Shown in pieces: positions 53,586 to 63,908 of a stretch of 64,000 bases of DNA (position 1 is its first letter; each line of letters starts with the position of its first letter). The notes beneath the pieces are model-generated. The model was not told the DNA's origin. It saw only the letters and a list, made by a program, of their open reading frames with translations, and made no database searches. The translations under genes were made by a program, and so were the position numbers. This DNA is from a bacterium SCSIO 12844 (GTDB lineage: Bacteria > Pseudomonadota > Gammaproteobacteria > Francisellales > Francisellaceae), in contig CP073743.1 in NCBI GenBank assembly GCA_024397935.1, positions 1-64,000 of the forward strand, read 5' to 3'.

Positions 53586-54587
53586 TTAAGTATGAATACA
53601 AGCACTTAGATTATGTTGGACTTGTGTTAAAGGTGGAATCATTTTTGCACATTGATCGGATGCACAAGGGCAACGCGTCCTAAAGACACAACCTGAAGGT
53701 GGATTAACAGGAGAAGGTAAGTCACCTTCTAAGATTTGAATTTTTTTATTTCTCTCTAACTTTGGATCTGGTATAGGAACTGCTGATAATAAGGCTTTGG
53801 TATATGGGTGTTGTGGCTGTTCACAGAGTATTTTAGCTTGAGAAAGTTCCATAATACGCCCTAGATACATCACCACAATACGATCAGAAATATGTTTTAC
53901 TACACTTAGATTATGCGCAACAAAGATGATCGTTAGCTTAAGCTCTTTTTGCAGTTGTCTTAATAAATTAACAACTTGGGCTTGAATTGAGACATCTAAG
54001 GCTGAAACTGGTTCATCACAGAGAAGAATTTTTGGTTTTAAAATAAGCGCTCTTGCTATACCTACGCGTTGGCATTGGCCACCGGAGAATTGATGTGGAT
54101 AGCGGTTAATAAAACTTGCTGATAGACCAACTAAGCGCATCATCTCTTCTACTAATTGTTTGCGTTTTTCAGATGACAATTGCGGTTGGTGTACTTTTAA
54201 TGGTTCCGCAATAATATTACCGATTGTCATTCTTGGGTTTAATGATGCAAATGGGTCTTGAAAGATCATTTGAATATCACAACGGATTTGCTGCCATCTA
54301 GGGTCAAAAGCTTTATATTGTGCAAGATTATGGCTTTTATAAATAATTTCACCATCAGTTGCTGGTGCATTTAAACCAATTAATGCGCGTAACAGTGTTG
54401 ATTTACCGCAACCAGACTCACCGACAAGACCAAGCGTTTCGCCCTCAAATACATCAAATGAAACACCGTTGACAGCTTTAACATATCTTTTAGTTTGCCA
54501 GGGTAAGCGACGTTTTAAGGGAAAGTAGACTTTCAAGTTATCAATAGATAGAATCGACTTTTTTTGTTGAAGTTTAATATCAGTCAT
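53586..54587 (-). CDS. oppF: Oligopeptide ABC importer ATPase OppF
   Basis: 333-residue ATPase of the Opp/Dpp family. Walker [10 protein letters not shown], signature [16 protein letters not shown], Walker [15 protein letters not shown], and the C-terminal oligopeptide/dipeptide transporter domain with Cys cluster ([15 protein letters not shown]) that binds a [4Fe-4S] cluster in related proteins. Last gene of the operon oppA-B-C-D-F, 15 bp after oppD. Confidence 0.93.
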   Translation of the reverse strand: MTDIKLQQKKSILSIDNLKVYFPLKRRLPWQTKRYVKAVNGVSFDVFEGETLGLVGESGCGKSTLLRALIGLNAPATDGEIIYKSHNLAQYKAFDPRWQQIRCDIQMIFQDPFASLNPRMTIGNIIAEPLKVHQPQLSSEKRKQLVEEMMRLVGLSASFINRYPHQFSGGQCQRVGIARALILKPKILLCDEPVSALDVSIQAQVVNLLRQLQKELKLTIIFVAHNLSVVKHISDRIVVMYLGRIMELSQAKILCEQPQHPYTKALLSAVPIPDPKLERNKKIQILEGDLPSPVNPPSGCVFRTRCPCASDQCAKMIPPLTQVQHNLSACIHT

Positions 54588-54602
54588 TAAAATATACTCC
54601 TT

Positions 54603-55568
54603 TTAAAGGCGCACAAAGCAGGCAGCTTGATGGCTTGGGTCATTCGTATGTGCTAATTGAGGTCGATTAACTAAGCAGCCATTATTAGCGTAGTCACAGC
54701 GAGGGGCAAAAGGACAGCCTTTTGGTAGATTGGATAAATCAGGTGGCTCGCCCATAATTGCATGTAATTGATTTTGTTGGCTATCAACACGCGGTGTGGC
54801 CTTCATTAAACCTTCGGTATAAGGGTGCTTATGTGATTGAAATAATTGATGTAGGTTGCCTGATTCTACAACTGAACCTGCATACATAACCATCACACGA
54901 TCACAAATACCTGCAACAACACCAATATCATGGGTAATAAAAATTGTTGCCATGGCAAACTCTTTTTGTAACTGACGTAATAAGTCAAGAATTTGTGCCT
55001 GAACTGTAACATCTAATGCTGTGGTTGGTTCATCAGCAATGAGTAATTTAGGCTTACATAATAATGTCATAGCAATCATGACACGTTGGCGCATGCCACC
55101 TGAGAACTCATGTGGGTAAAGCTTAATTCTATTTTTTGCATCAGGGATGTGGACGGCATCTAACATATCAATGGATGCTTTAAATGCTGCTTTTTTAGAT
55201 AAACCTTTATGTAGTGTTAAGACTTCTGTTAACTGGCTTTCAATGGTTAAATAAGGATTTAAAGAACTCATTGGGTCTTGAAAAATCATCGCAATTTCAT
55301 TACCGCGAATTTGATTTAATGTTTTATGCGGTAGGTTAATTAACTCTTTTTGATTAAATAAAATAGAACCACTAACTTTAGCATTATTTGCTAAAATACC
55401 CATAATCGCTAATACAGTTTGGCTTTTACCAGATCCAGATTCTCCAACAATGCCGAGTGTCTCGCCCTTATTTAGCTGAAAATTCATATGATTAACTGCA
55501 CAGATTAAGCCATCATGCGTCTGAAAATGGACATTTAAATTCTTTATGTTTAAGAGTGCTTCAGTCAT
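54603..55568 (-). CDS. oppD: Oligopeptide ABC importer ATPase OppD
   Basis: 321 residues. Walker [10 protein letters not shown], signature [16 protein letters not shown], Walker [15 protein letters not shown] and the C-terminal region with [15 protein letters not shown] Cys cluster. Pairs with OppF to power peptide uptake. 14 bp after oppC. Confidence 0.94.
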   Translation of the reverse strand: MTEALLNIKNLNVHFQTHDGLICAVNHMNFQLNKGETLGIVGESGSGKSQTVLAIMGILANNAKVSGSILFNQKELINLPHKTLNQIRGNEIAMIFQDPMSSLNPYLTIESQLTEVLTLHKGLSKKAAFKASIDMLDAVHIPDAKNRIKLYPHEFSGGMRQRVMIAMTLLCKPKLLIADEPTTALDVTVQAQILDLLRQLQKEFAMATIFITHDIGVVAGICDRVMVMYAGSVVESGNLHQLFQSHKHPYTEGLMKATPRVDSQQNQLHAIMGEPPDLSNLPKGCPFAPRCDYANNGCLVNRPQLAHTNDPSHQAACFVRL

Positions 55569-55582
55569 ATTGATTCCTTATT

Positions 55583-56518
55583 TTAGCGATGTTCGCGAGG
55601 GTCAAGTGCATCACGCATACCATTACCGACAAAATTAAAGCAAAGTAATGTTAGTGTTAAAAAAATCGATGGAATGACTAATTGCCACCAATAGTTAAAT
55701 GGCATGGTTAAGACACCATCGCTGATTAGACCACCCCAGTCTGTCATTGGAGGCTGAATACCTAAGCCTAAAAAACTTAAAAAAGTAGCAGTCATAATCA
55801 CAAGTGGTACGGTTAAAGTAATATAAACTGCAACAATACCGATTAAATTTCTAACGATATGGCGAAAAACGATTGTACGTTGACTGACGCCACAGACATA
55901 GGCTGCCTCAATAAACTCTTTACTTTTTAAGCTTAAAGTCTGCCCACGTACAACACGCGCCATATCTAGCCATGAAACTGCACCAATGGCGATAAAGACT
56001 AAGATAAAGTTGCGGCCAAATAATGTGATTAATAAAATAGCGAAAAATAGAAAAGGTAGGCCATATAAAATATCGACAATACGCATCATAATATGATCGG
56101 TTAAACCACCTAAAAAGCCTGCTAATGCGCCATAAATGGTGCCGATGATCACACTGACAACCGTTGCAATAAGGCCGACTTCTAGGGTAATACGTCCACC
56201 AATCATCACTCGAGTAAATAAATCTCTGCCTAAGGTATCGGTGCCAAAAATATGCTCAATAGAAGGTGCAAGACTAATTTGACTTAGATTCTGATCAGCA
56301 TAATGATAAGGTGAAAACCAAGGAGTGATAATGACGGTTAAAGTCATTAAAAATAAGATAACTAGACTTGTCATCGCAACCTTATTGGCTTTAAAGCGAA
56401 TCCAAGCATCATAATAAAGACTACGTCCTTTGGTTTGTTCATTGGTGTGATTTTCTGTAACTTTCAGTAAGAAGTCACTACGTTTTTTCTTTTGATTTAA
56501 GGTATAACTTTCAGTCAT
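55583..56518 (-). CDS. oppC: Oligopeptide ABC importer permease OppC
   Basis: 311-residue inner-membrane permease with about six TM helices. OppC signature: N-terminal RSLYYDAWIRFKANKVAMTS, HIFGTDTLGRDLFTRVMIGG and the EAA-loop region IEAAYVCGVSQRTIVFRHI. 11 bp downstream of oppB. Confidence 0.94.
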   Translation of the reverse strand: MTESYTLNQKKKRSDFLLKVTENHTNEQTKGRSLYYDAWIRFKANKVAMTSLVILFLMTLTVIITPWFSPYHYADQNLSQISLAPSIEHIFGTDTLGRDLFTRVMIGGRITLEVGLIATVVSVIIGTIYGALAGFLGGLTDHIMMRIVDILYGLPFLFFAILLITLFGRNFILVFIAIGAVSWLDMARVVRGQTLSLKSKEFIEAAYVCGVSQRTIVFRHIVRNLIGIVAVYITLTVPLVIMTATFLSFLGLGIQPPMTDWGGLISDGVLTMPFNYWWQLVIPSIFLTLTLLCFNFVGNGMRDALDPREHR

Positions 56519-56529
56519 AAGTTGTCTCT

Positions 56530-57468
56530 TTAGTATTTAATTTTTGGATCTAAGAAGCTGTAGATAATATCAACAACGAGATTAAATAAAATAACCAAAC
56601 CACTGTAAATCACCGTTAAAGCTAAGACTAAGTTATAGTCACGATTAGTAGCACCTTGGACCATTTGTACACCAATGCCTGGGATGGTATAGACTTGTTC
56701 GATAATCACAGAACCAGTTAAAATGCCAGCAGTTGCTGGACCTAAAAATGAAACAACTGGCATAATGGCTGACTTTAAGGCATGTTTGAAAATAATTTTA
56801 TTTGTTGGCAAGCCCTTTGCTTTTGCCGTACGAATAAAAGGTGAATGTAAGGTTTCAATAAGGCTTGATCGCATAATCTGGGCGATAATTGATGCATAAG
56901 GTATGGCTAAAATAACAATCGGTAAAATCATTTGATGCCAGTTACCCCAACCATTGGCAGGTAATAGATGATAGTTTACTGCAAAAATTAAAACGGCTAA
57001 AGGTGCAGTAACAACAACAGGTGTTGAGATAAATAAAATAGCAATTGCACTGATTGCATTATCGATCCAATTAAACTTAGTTTTACGTGCGAGCGCTGAG
57101 AAAATACCTAATAGTGAGCCTACAAGCATAGCAATGAGAAGACTAAAAAAGCCTAATTGTGCAGAGACCCAAAAACCACCTTGATGGCTGTCAGGAAAAA
57201 TCATATCACTGATTTGCATACCTTGATTTTTATAGGACATGCCTAAATCACCATGAAATAAATCTTTTAGATAAATCAAGAATTGTTGATACAGTGGTAG
57301 ATCTAAATGATATTGGTGCATTAATGTTTTTAATATCTCAGGGGGTAATGCGCGATCAGTAGCAAATGGATTACCAGGTGTTAATCTCACCATTAAAAAG
57401 GCAATTAATATAACAACAAACAAAGTGGGTATGGCGCCAATAAAACGCCGTAGAGCATAAGTTAACAT
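56530..57468 (-). CDS. oppB: Oligopeptide ABC importer permease OppB
   Basis: 312-residue permease with about six TM helices. N-terminal YALRRFIGAIPTLFVVILIA, then RLTPGNPFA, and the EAA-loop RTAKAKGLPTNKIIFKHALK are typical OppB. It lies 73 bp after oppA in the same operon. Confidence 0.94.
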   Translation of the reverse strand: MLTYALRRFIGAIPTLFVVILIAFLMVRLTPGNPFATDRALPPEILKTLMHQYHLDLPLYQQFLIYLKDLFHGDLGMSYKNQGMQISDMIFPDSHQGGFWVSAQLGFFSLLIAMLVGSLLGIFSALARKTKFNWIDNAISAIAILFISTPVVVTAPLAVLIFAVNYHLLPANGWGNWHQMILPIVILAIPYASIIAQIMRSSLIETLHSPFIRTAKAKGLPTNKIIFKHALKSAIMPVVSFLGPATAGILTGSVIIEQVYTIPGIGVQMVQGATNRDYNLVLALTVIYSGLVILFNLVVDIIYSFLDPKIKY

Positions 57469-57541
57469 AAGATTCTCCTAGTATATGTAGATACTGCTTG
57501 AATTGGTTTCATCATTTAGAAAGTATTAGAAAATAAATAAT

Positions 57542-59251
57542 TTAAGCGTCAGTGGCTGTCGTATTTACTTGATTATGCGCGCTCTTTTGAGGCTCGATTG
57601 GTTGGATGCGAAATGATAACCATTTATCATAAAGATGATCTAAGTGATTTGATTCCATATCATAGCCAACGACATAAGGTTTGACTAAGTGGGCGATCTG
57701 ATCAGAGACTAATGGAATAATATTATAGTCATTCATCGCAACGTATTGTGATTCTCTGTAAAATTGCTGACGCTGTTTTGCATTGGCTGCTAATTGCGCT
57801 TGTTTAACAAGCTTGTCATATTTTAAATTACAATAACCTGAGTTATTTTGTGGGTTGTTACACATCCACATTGTGGCAAAATTATCGATGGTATTAAAAT
57901 CAGCAACCCAAGAATCACGTGCAGTGCCTTGGTAATCTTTATTTTGACGGGTGTATAAAAAGACCTTCCATTCAGAATTTTCAATTGATGTTTCAACACC
58001 TAAATATTTATGCCACATGGCAGCTAAAGTCTCAGCGACTTTACGATTTTTATCTGCTGTATTATAAACATAAGAGATTTCTAATGGATGTGTTTTAGAG
58101 TAGCCTGCCTCTTTATAAAGTTCTTTTGCTAATTTAAGGCGTTTTTGCATCGGCCAAGTACTCCATGTATAGCTTATATCGCTGTAGATCCCATTGTCAA
58201 TTTCAGGTGGGAAAAAAGCATATAAGGGTTGTTGGCCTTGCTTTAATACTTTTTCAGCTAAAAGTTTACGATTAATGGCAAGACTTAATGCTTTGCGTAA
58301 TTTAAGATTATCTTTAAATGGTGGTTTGGTCATATTAAAATCAACATAAGTCATACTAAGCCAAGGGGTAGAATGTAGTTGATGACCATATTCAATCTTA
58401 GTTCTATGATAACCATCAACTGGAATATATTGGGTAAAATCGATATTACCTGCTGCATAGGCGCTTAATGCTGATGTTTCGCTGACAATCGGTAGAAATT
58501 TAACTTTTGCAATTTGTACTTGTTGGGCATCCCAGTAGTGTGGGTTTTTCTCAACTAAAATATGTCCGTTAACCACCCATGATTTTAGGCGATAGGCGCC
58601 ATTAGAGACTAAGCGTCCTTGTTGGAAAGCACCTTCACCGTATTGCTCAACACTTGGTTTATAGACAGGATAGGCAACAGGATCTGCCATAATACCTAAG
58701 AAATAGTAACTAGGGTCGTTTAAGGTAATTTCTATTGTATGTGGATTTAATGCTTTAACGCCCAGAGATTCCTTAGGTTTTTTACCTGCCATAATCTCAT
58801 TTGCATTAACAATGACCCCTAATTTATACGCCATAGGTGATGCTGTATTTGGATTGACAGCACGTTGTAGTGCATAAACAAAATCATTGGCAGTTACAGG
58901 TTGGTTATTTGACCACTGGGCATCATCACGTAAATAAAAGGTATATACTTTACCATCGTTTGAGACAGTCCATGATTGAGCAACACCTGGAGCTGGTGTA
59001 TTTTTTTGTGTCTCTGAGACTAAGCCTTCAAATAAGTCATATAAAATCGCAGATGATGTCGTTGTTTGTGCTTTATGCGGATCTAAAGATTCAGGTTCAG
59101 CACCATTTGCACGCACAAAGGTATCCTTACCCTTTGGTGCATATTTAGAATCGGTATTTTTATCAACACTATGATTATTTGAACAGGCCGAAAGTGATAA
59201 AATCGCACCTGCTAATAATGTAATAATCGCACCTTTTGTCATTCCTTTCAT
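57542..59251 (-). CDS. oppA: Oligopeptide-binding lipoprotein OppA
   Basis: 569-residue substrate-binding protein of the importer. Signal peptide with lipobox LSLSACSNN (Cys near 23), unlike soluble enterobacterial OppA, so it is probably membrane-anchored. Family motifs include NGAEPESLDPHKAQ near the N-terminus, VSNGAYRLKSWV, and RKALSLAINRKLLAEKVL. A long terminal tail with PQKSAHNQ follows. First gene of the oppABCDF operon. Confidence 0.93.
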   Translation of the reverse strand: MKGMTKGAIITLLAGAILSLSACSNNHSVDKNTDSKYAPKGKDTFVRANGAEPESLDPHKAQTTTSSAILYDLFEGLVSETQKNTPAPGVAQSWTVSNDGKVYTFYLRDDAQWSNNQPVTANDFVYALQRAVNPNTASPMAYKLGVIVNANEIMAGKKPKESLGVKALNPHTIEITLNDPSYYFLGIMADPVAYPVYKPSVEQYGEGAFQQGRLVSNGAYRLKSWVVNGHILVEKNPHYWDAQQVQIAKVKFLPIVSETSALSAYAAGNIDFTQYIPVDGYHRTKIEYGHQLHSTPWLSMTYVDFNMTKPPFKDNLKLRKALSLAINRKLLAEKVLKQGQQPLYAFFPPEIDNGIYSDISYTWSTWPMQKRLKLAKELYKEAGYSKTHPLEISYVYNTADKNRKVAETLAAMWHKYLGVETSIENSEWKVFLYTRQNKDYQGTARDSWVADFNTIDNFATMWMCNNPQNNSGYCNLKYDKLVKQAQLAANAKQRQQFYRESQYVAMNDYNIIPLVSDQIAHLVKPYVVGYDMESNHLDHLYDKWLSFRIQPIEPQKSAHNQVNTTATDA

Positions 59252-59391
59252 GTAATCTCCCTGACTTAATCTCTCATGTAACTAAAGGATGGCTTAGATA
59301 CCGAACTTATCAAATTTTTAAATTCAATACTAGCGTATTACTTCATATTGCATAAGATTTAATCATTATTGAGAGAGTCAATATGTTATAT

Positions 59392-60564
59392 TTAATTAGT
59401 GATAGCTTGACCAGATAGAGCTTCTAAAGCAGGTGCAGGAATATCTAATGTTGTCGTAGAGAAGGCAATTTCAGCGTCATGAGATTCAATAATTTGGCCA
59501 ATTTTAAGCATAACTTTATCTTGAATATTTTGAAAACGCACCCAGTTGGTTGTTTTAGTAAAGGTATAAACCATAAAATTAATACTGCTTGAGCCATAGC
59601 AGCCTTCAATGGAAGAACCTGTATTGGTATTACCGTTGATTAAGTTGACTAAAGTTGTACACGTTTGATCAATTTCAGGCGCTTCTTTAAGCATAGCTCT
59701 AACTGCATTCATAATGATTTCAACTCGGTGAAAATCACAATAACGCACACCAATATATTGTAAGATACGGCGATTACTCATTCTGGATGCATTGACAACT
59801 GCAGCAGATAAAAATAATACATTAGGAACATAGATTAAGCGTTTATCAAATGCACGTATTTTGGTTAAACGCCAGCCGATATTTTCAACAGTACCTTCAA
59901 TTTTTCCATCGGTTGTATAGATCCAATCACCAATGGAAAAAGGGCGATCAAGATAAATACTAAAGCCGCCTAAAAAGTTTTCGATGGCATTTTTATTGGC
60001 AAAAGCAATTACCCCAGTACCAACTGTACCGAGTGTTAAAATACCAGTAATAGGAATACTTAATGTTGCCATTAAGGTTAAGACTGTAGCAATAATAATT
60101 AGAATTTGTGCAAATTTATAAATCGTTTCAATCACACTAAAATCACTATAACCACCATCAGTTCGAGTTACTTTTTTACGGCCAAATTTGCGAGCATGCT
60201 TAATAAAACGAAAGGCAGTCCAAGTGCAACAAAGAATAATACCCACTTGTAATGCTTTTGTAGAAAAAGTTGCAATACTTTCTGAAAAATTAAGCCAGCT
60301 GTTGATCATATCAAGAATAATCCACAGACCAATAAGCCACATGATAACTCGCAAGGGTTTATTAATAGAGAAATAAAAATAACCTATCCAGTCAGGTTTA
60401 TCGTATTCAAGATCAAGACGCTTATCGAATTTACGTAAGATTAAGCGAATGCTTAGATTAACGATAATTACTAATATAAGGACAATTGCAACACTAATTA
60501 AATAATATAAATCTTTGTGTTCAGTAGAAAAGTTATCAATATACGTTGAAATTTGCTCAAACAT
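59392..60564 (-). CDS. MscS-family mechanosensitive channel
   Basis: 390 residues with several N-terminal TM helices and the conserved pore region: TLGTVGTGVIAFANKNAIEN, FLGGFSIYLDRPFSIGDWI, then the cytoplasmic beta domain (GTVENIGWRLTKIRAFDKR, then LIYVPNVLF). Opens at osmotic downshock to release solutes. Confidence 0.9.
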   Translation of the reverse strand: MFEQISTYIDNFSTEHKDLYYLISVAIVLILVIIVNLSIRLILRKFDKRLDLEYDKPDWIGYFYFSINKPLRVIMWLIGLWIILDMINSWLNFSESIATFSTKALQVGIILCCTWTAFRFIKHARKFGRKKVTRTDGGYSDFSVIETIYKFAQILIIIATVLTLMATLSIPITGILTLGTVGTGVIAFANKNAIENFLGGFSIYLDRPFSIGDWIYTTDGKIEGTVENIGWRLTKIRAFDKRLIYVPNVLFLSAAVVNASRMSNRRILQYIGVRYCDFHRVEIIMNAVRAMLKEAPEIDQTCTTLVNLINGNTNTGSSIEGCYGSSSINFMVYTFTKTTNWVRFQNIQDKVMLKIGQIIESHDAEIAFSTTTLDIPAPALEALSGQAITN

Positions 60565-60642
60565 AAATTTTCCTAAAGTTCAATGCTATGGCAGATATTC
60601 TAACGGTTTTTGCTTTTTTTTTAAACAACTTGTTTTTAATCA

Positions 60643-61170
60643 TTAGAAGGTATTATCTTCAGAAGAAGATAGTGTTGTCTCTTTTGAACTATCATCGCTA
60701 TCAGATAATAGTTGTTCTGATTTTTCATTAAATAATAGTTGTGGTTGACTCATAAGATCTTGTTTGGGAATTTGATCTGCATATCCTTGTCCAAATGTTA
60801 GGTTCTCAAAGTTGTGGCCAAGTTTTTCACAATAATAAAAAGCGAGTGACTTAAAATCCTTAAGTGTTAAGTTTCGGTTGAACTTATAGTGTGAATGAAA
60901 ATTGTATTGTCCTCTCATTTTTAGATGGATAGCTGAATGCAATGTTTCATGTTCAGCATCTTCCCGAGCAATACGCTTGATTTCTTTTAAATCATTAATC
61001 TGACCATCTGGAAGTGTAGGAAAATTATCAAATAAGTTACACACGGTAATAACATTTGGTGCACCTTTTTCAATATGTATCGAAAAACCATCACAACGGT
61101 AGTGTAATTCATCAAATTCTTCAAAGTTAATACCATTATCTATAATCGCGATTGGTTTATCTTTTGGCAT
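60643..61170 (-). CDS. Unknown 175-residue protein with HExxH-type motif
   Basis: No family recognised. The segment REDAEHETLHSAIHLKM contains HETLH, i.e. HExxH, with a further His four residues on and nearby NFHSHYKFNR. The tail is acidic and Ser-rich (SEQLLSDSDDSSKETT). No signal or TM. A small zincin-type metalloprotease is possible, but HExxH by itself also arises by chance. Confidence 0.45.
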   Translation of the reverse strand: MPKDKPIAIIDNGINFEEFDELHYRCDGFSIHIEKGAPNVITVCNLFDNFPTLPDGQINDLKEIKRIAREDAEHETLHSAIHLKMRGQYNFHSHYKFNRNLTLKDFKSLAFYYCEKLGHNFENLTFGQGYADQIPKQDLMSQPQLLFNEKSEQLLSDSDDSSKETTLSSSEDNTF

Positions 61171-61383
61171 AGCAATTACCTTTTAGAAGCTGTGTATCTT
61201 ATTTATATAATACACAGTATAATCAGATGTAATTTCAAAAAAAGTGAATGACTGAAATGTGAAATTGTTTTTTTAAAAGATTTTTAGTATTTAAAATAAT
61301 AAGTTATTAGAGGCGTTTTATGTAATTTAAAAACTTAATTAGCTTTCGTGAAAAAGTTATCTAAGCCAACTTAATGTTTGTCT

Positions 61384-62073
61384 TTACATATTCTTTACTG
61401 GAGAAGAGTTTGGATACAATTTTTTATAAAGAATATTCATAGGGTTAGTACCATATACTTTCAATGAAGCTCCTGTAGTTGCAGACCATACTTTGTTTTC
61501 TGACAAATGACATGCAGAACTTCCTGTTGTACCTATTAAATAAGAAGTAGCTTGATTGACTGGGCAAACACAGTTAGCTACTTGCCTGTTTTTTTCATTA
61601 ATATTAATTGTTTTAACCGTACATCTAACTCCATAACAATTAGCCCATGGATGTGGTTTAGTATACTTACACTGATGATTTGCTGATTGAGAAAAATTTG
61701 TAATATTAGCCATTGAATAATTAGATTGTACAGATTGTAAATTACCTTTTTCATCCATCGTTGGTTTAGCTGAAGTATATGAAGTTGGAGAGAGGGAGAG
61801 TGATTTCCATCCATTCGGATAATTTTCTAATTCACACTTACAATTAGCAAATTTTCCATCATTAGTTAGTGTACAAAGGGCTTTAGAGCATAATGCGTAG
61901 GGCATATTTGTAATAGCATATACAGCTGGTGCATTACCATTTTTAATAGATAGTACACACTGATTTATATTATTTATGCCAACTAGTTTACAGTTTATTT
62001 CTACATTATTGCCAGCAGCATAACTAACGTTCAAACCTATGAAAATGAATAATATTAACAATTTTTGTTTCAT
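61384..62073 (-). CDS. Secreted Cys-rich protein with duplicated module
   Basis: 229 residues from the ATG at 62073 with GGAGAGG as ribosome site (an in-frame ATG at 62085 overlaps it and is rejected). Signal peptide MKQKLLILFIFIGLNVSYA. Mature protein has two similar blocks: ALCSKALCTLTNDGKFANCK and, further on, NCYGVRCTVKTININEKNRQ with ANCVC following; i.e. C-x4-C ... A-N-C-x-C in each. All Cys are probably in disulfides. Unknown family; periplasmic or external. Confidence 0.65.
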   Translation of the reverse strand: MKQKLLILFIFIGLNVSYAAGNNVEINCKLVGINNINQCVLSIKNGNAPAVYAITNMPYALCSKALCTLTNDGKFANCKCELENYPNGWKSLSLSPTSYTSAKPTMDEKGNLQSVQSNYSMANITNFSQSANHQCKYTKPHPWANCYGVRCTVKTININEKNRQVANCVCPVNQATSYLIGTTGSSACHLSENKVWSATTGASLKVYGTNPMNILYKKLYPNSSPVKNM

Positions 62074-62195
62074 TTTCCTCTCCATTTAATAGTTTAATGA
62101 TATACAATAAATAGCGTAGTATAAAAAGGCTCTTTGACAAGCTATGCCATATAAATTAATTTAAAGTTTTATATTTGTAAGTTGTGTTTGTGAAT

Positions 62196-63116
62196 TTATT
62201 CACGGAACCTAGCTAGATGACTATCAACCATATCAAAGTCATTGCCAATGATAGCGATATCACAGCCACAAGCAATTGAAGTTTCAATACAATTAAATCG
62301 TCCTTTCGCTGCATTAATGGCTGCTTGCATGCCTAGATCGTCAGAAAAAATTAAGCCTTTGAAGTTTAATTGCCCACGTAAATAAGTTTGAAGCCAGTGT
62401 TTTGAAAAAGAAGCAATTTGAGTATCAATTTTTGGTAGTAGAATATGTGAGGCCATAATTGGGGTATTGGTCTGTTCAATATGATAGAAATAGGGCTTTA
62501 GATCATAAGCTTCGATTGTTTTTAAGTCTCTTAAATCGCTAACTGTTTCTTTGTGCGTATCAAGTGTTACTGAACCATGACCTGGGAAGTGCTTAATCAC
62601 AGGAATAATGCCAACTTCAAGCATGGTATTAATATAGTATTTTGATAATTCAGTGACAATATCCGCTTGATCAGAAAATGCACGTTCACCAATCACTTGA
62701 CTATCTTTATGATATAAATCAACAACAGGTGCAAAGGATAGATCAATATCACACTGCTGTAACTCAGTAGCCATCATCTTTGCATGATTAATGATTTGTT
62801 CAATGGTTTTTTGAGGATTTTTTGAGTAATGTTTGCCAATTGAATATAATGAAGGCAAATTACTAAAACCATCACCTTTTAAGCGTTGTACACGGCCACC
62901 TTCCTGGTCGATGCCAATAATAAGTTCTGGCTTTAGTTGGTGAATATGATTACATAATTTCATTATTTGTGATTTAGAAATAAAATTACGTGCAAATAAA
63001 ATTACACCACCGACTTTAGTATGTAATAAACGCCTTTGATCATCTGGGCTTAATGTAGTTGACTCAATACCAATCATCAAAGGTCCAGAAAAATGTAAAT
63101 GATTTAAGTCAATCAT
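62196..63116 (-). CDS. nagZ: Beta-N-acetylhexosaminidase
   Basis: 306-residue family GH3 enzyme that removes GlcNAc from muropeptides in peptidoglycan recycling. Motifs: GIDQEGGRVQRLKG, VIKHFPGHGSVTLDTHKE (flexible loop His/Asp), and LIFSDDLGMQAA (nucleophile Asp). No signal, cytoplasmic, as expected. The ATG at 63116 follows AAGG; a TTG one codon earlier is not used. Confidence 0.94.
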   Translation of the reverse strand: MIDLNHLHFSGPLMIGIESTTLSPDDQRRLLHTKVGGVILFARNFISKSQIMKLCNHIHQLKPELIIGIDQEGGRVQRLKGDGFSNLPSLYSIGKHYSKNPQKTIEQIINHAKMMATELQQCDIDLSFAPVVDLYHKDSQVIGERAFSDQADIVTELSKYYINTMLEVGIIPVIKHFPGHGSVTLDTHKETVSDLRDLKTIEAYDLKPYFYHIEQTNTPIMASHILLPKIDTQIASFSKHWLQTYLRGQLNFKGLIFSDDLGMQAAINAAKGRFNCIETSIACGCDIAIIGNDFDMVDSHLARFRE

Positions 63117-63149
63117 CAAATAACCTTATTTTATATAAATAGCTAAAAA

Positions 63150-63908
63150 CTAGTTTGATAGTGATGAATTATCAATGGCCGTTTGCATGGCCTTATTCCA
63201 ATTTTCATTATTGGTTGAGTTATTTAGGCTGCTATTTGGTGAGGTTGTTGTTATATCCGGTGTCTCTTTTTGAGCTGTTATTTCAGTTGTTTGATGCTCT
63301 ATGGAGTTTGTGGTAACTGGTTGTGGAATATTGGTAGCTTCTGGCATTTGAGCCTGATGATCATTAGCAGTTTGTGTTGTAGCTATTGTATCTTGATTAT
63401 TAGATTTTTGTATTAAACTAACTTGATTAGTTTGGCTGGTAGCTATTTGATTTGTCGCAGATGTTGGCGTGGAATTTGCGGGCTTTAATTGATTATCATC
63501 TGTTTGTGCTAGTTGATTGTGCGTATTTACTTGCGTAACCTTATGCGTGTTCTCTTGAGAATTAAGTAAAATATTTTTTTTAATTAAAACGAGGACATTA
63601 TAAATTAACAGTGCAATAACAATAATAATGGCTAGGCGAATAATATAATCAAAGGCTGTTAAGTTAAGGCGGCTTTTACTTTTTATCGGTAATTCATAGC
63701 TTGGCAGTTCTTTTAAACCTAAAAATTCACCATAGCGTGTGATATACGCTTCAATCGTATGGGTTGGGATATCTAAAAGCTCGATTTCTCCTGTTTCTAT
63801 AATATGTAATGTACTTTCAGAAATACCGGTTTTAGAAGCAACAAATGCTAGCGATATATCCTTATTTTCTCTCGTCTTTTTTAATAAGGAATAAACCTGT
63901 GACGACAT
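63150..63908 (-). CDS. RodZ-like cytoskeleton-associated protein
   Basis: 252 residues: an N-terminal HTH_25-type domain (SLLKKTRENKDISLAFVASK, TGISESTLHIIETGEI), one TM helix (about 88-108, LAIIIVIALLIYNVLVLI), and a Gln/Thr/Asn-rich low-complexity periplasmic tail. RodZ has the same order, but the usual C-terminal DUF4115 domain is not visible. RodZ links MreB to the cell wall. It lies 31 bp upstream of nagZ on the same strand. Confidence 0.7.
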   Translation of the reverse strand: MSSQVYSLLKKTRENKDISLAFVASKTGISESTLHIIETGEIELLDIPTHTIEAYITRYGEFLGLKELPSYELPIKSKSRLNLTAFDYIIRLAIIIVIALLIYNVLVLIKKNILLNSQENTHKVTQVNTHNQLAQTDDNQLKPANSTPTSATNQIATSQTNQVSLIQKSNNQDTIATTQTANDHQAQMPEATNIPQPVTTNSIEHQTTEITAQKETPDITTTSPNSSLNNSTNNENWNKAMQTAIDNSSLSN

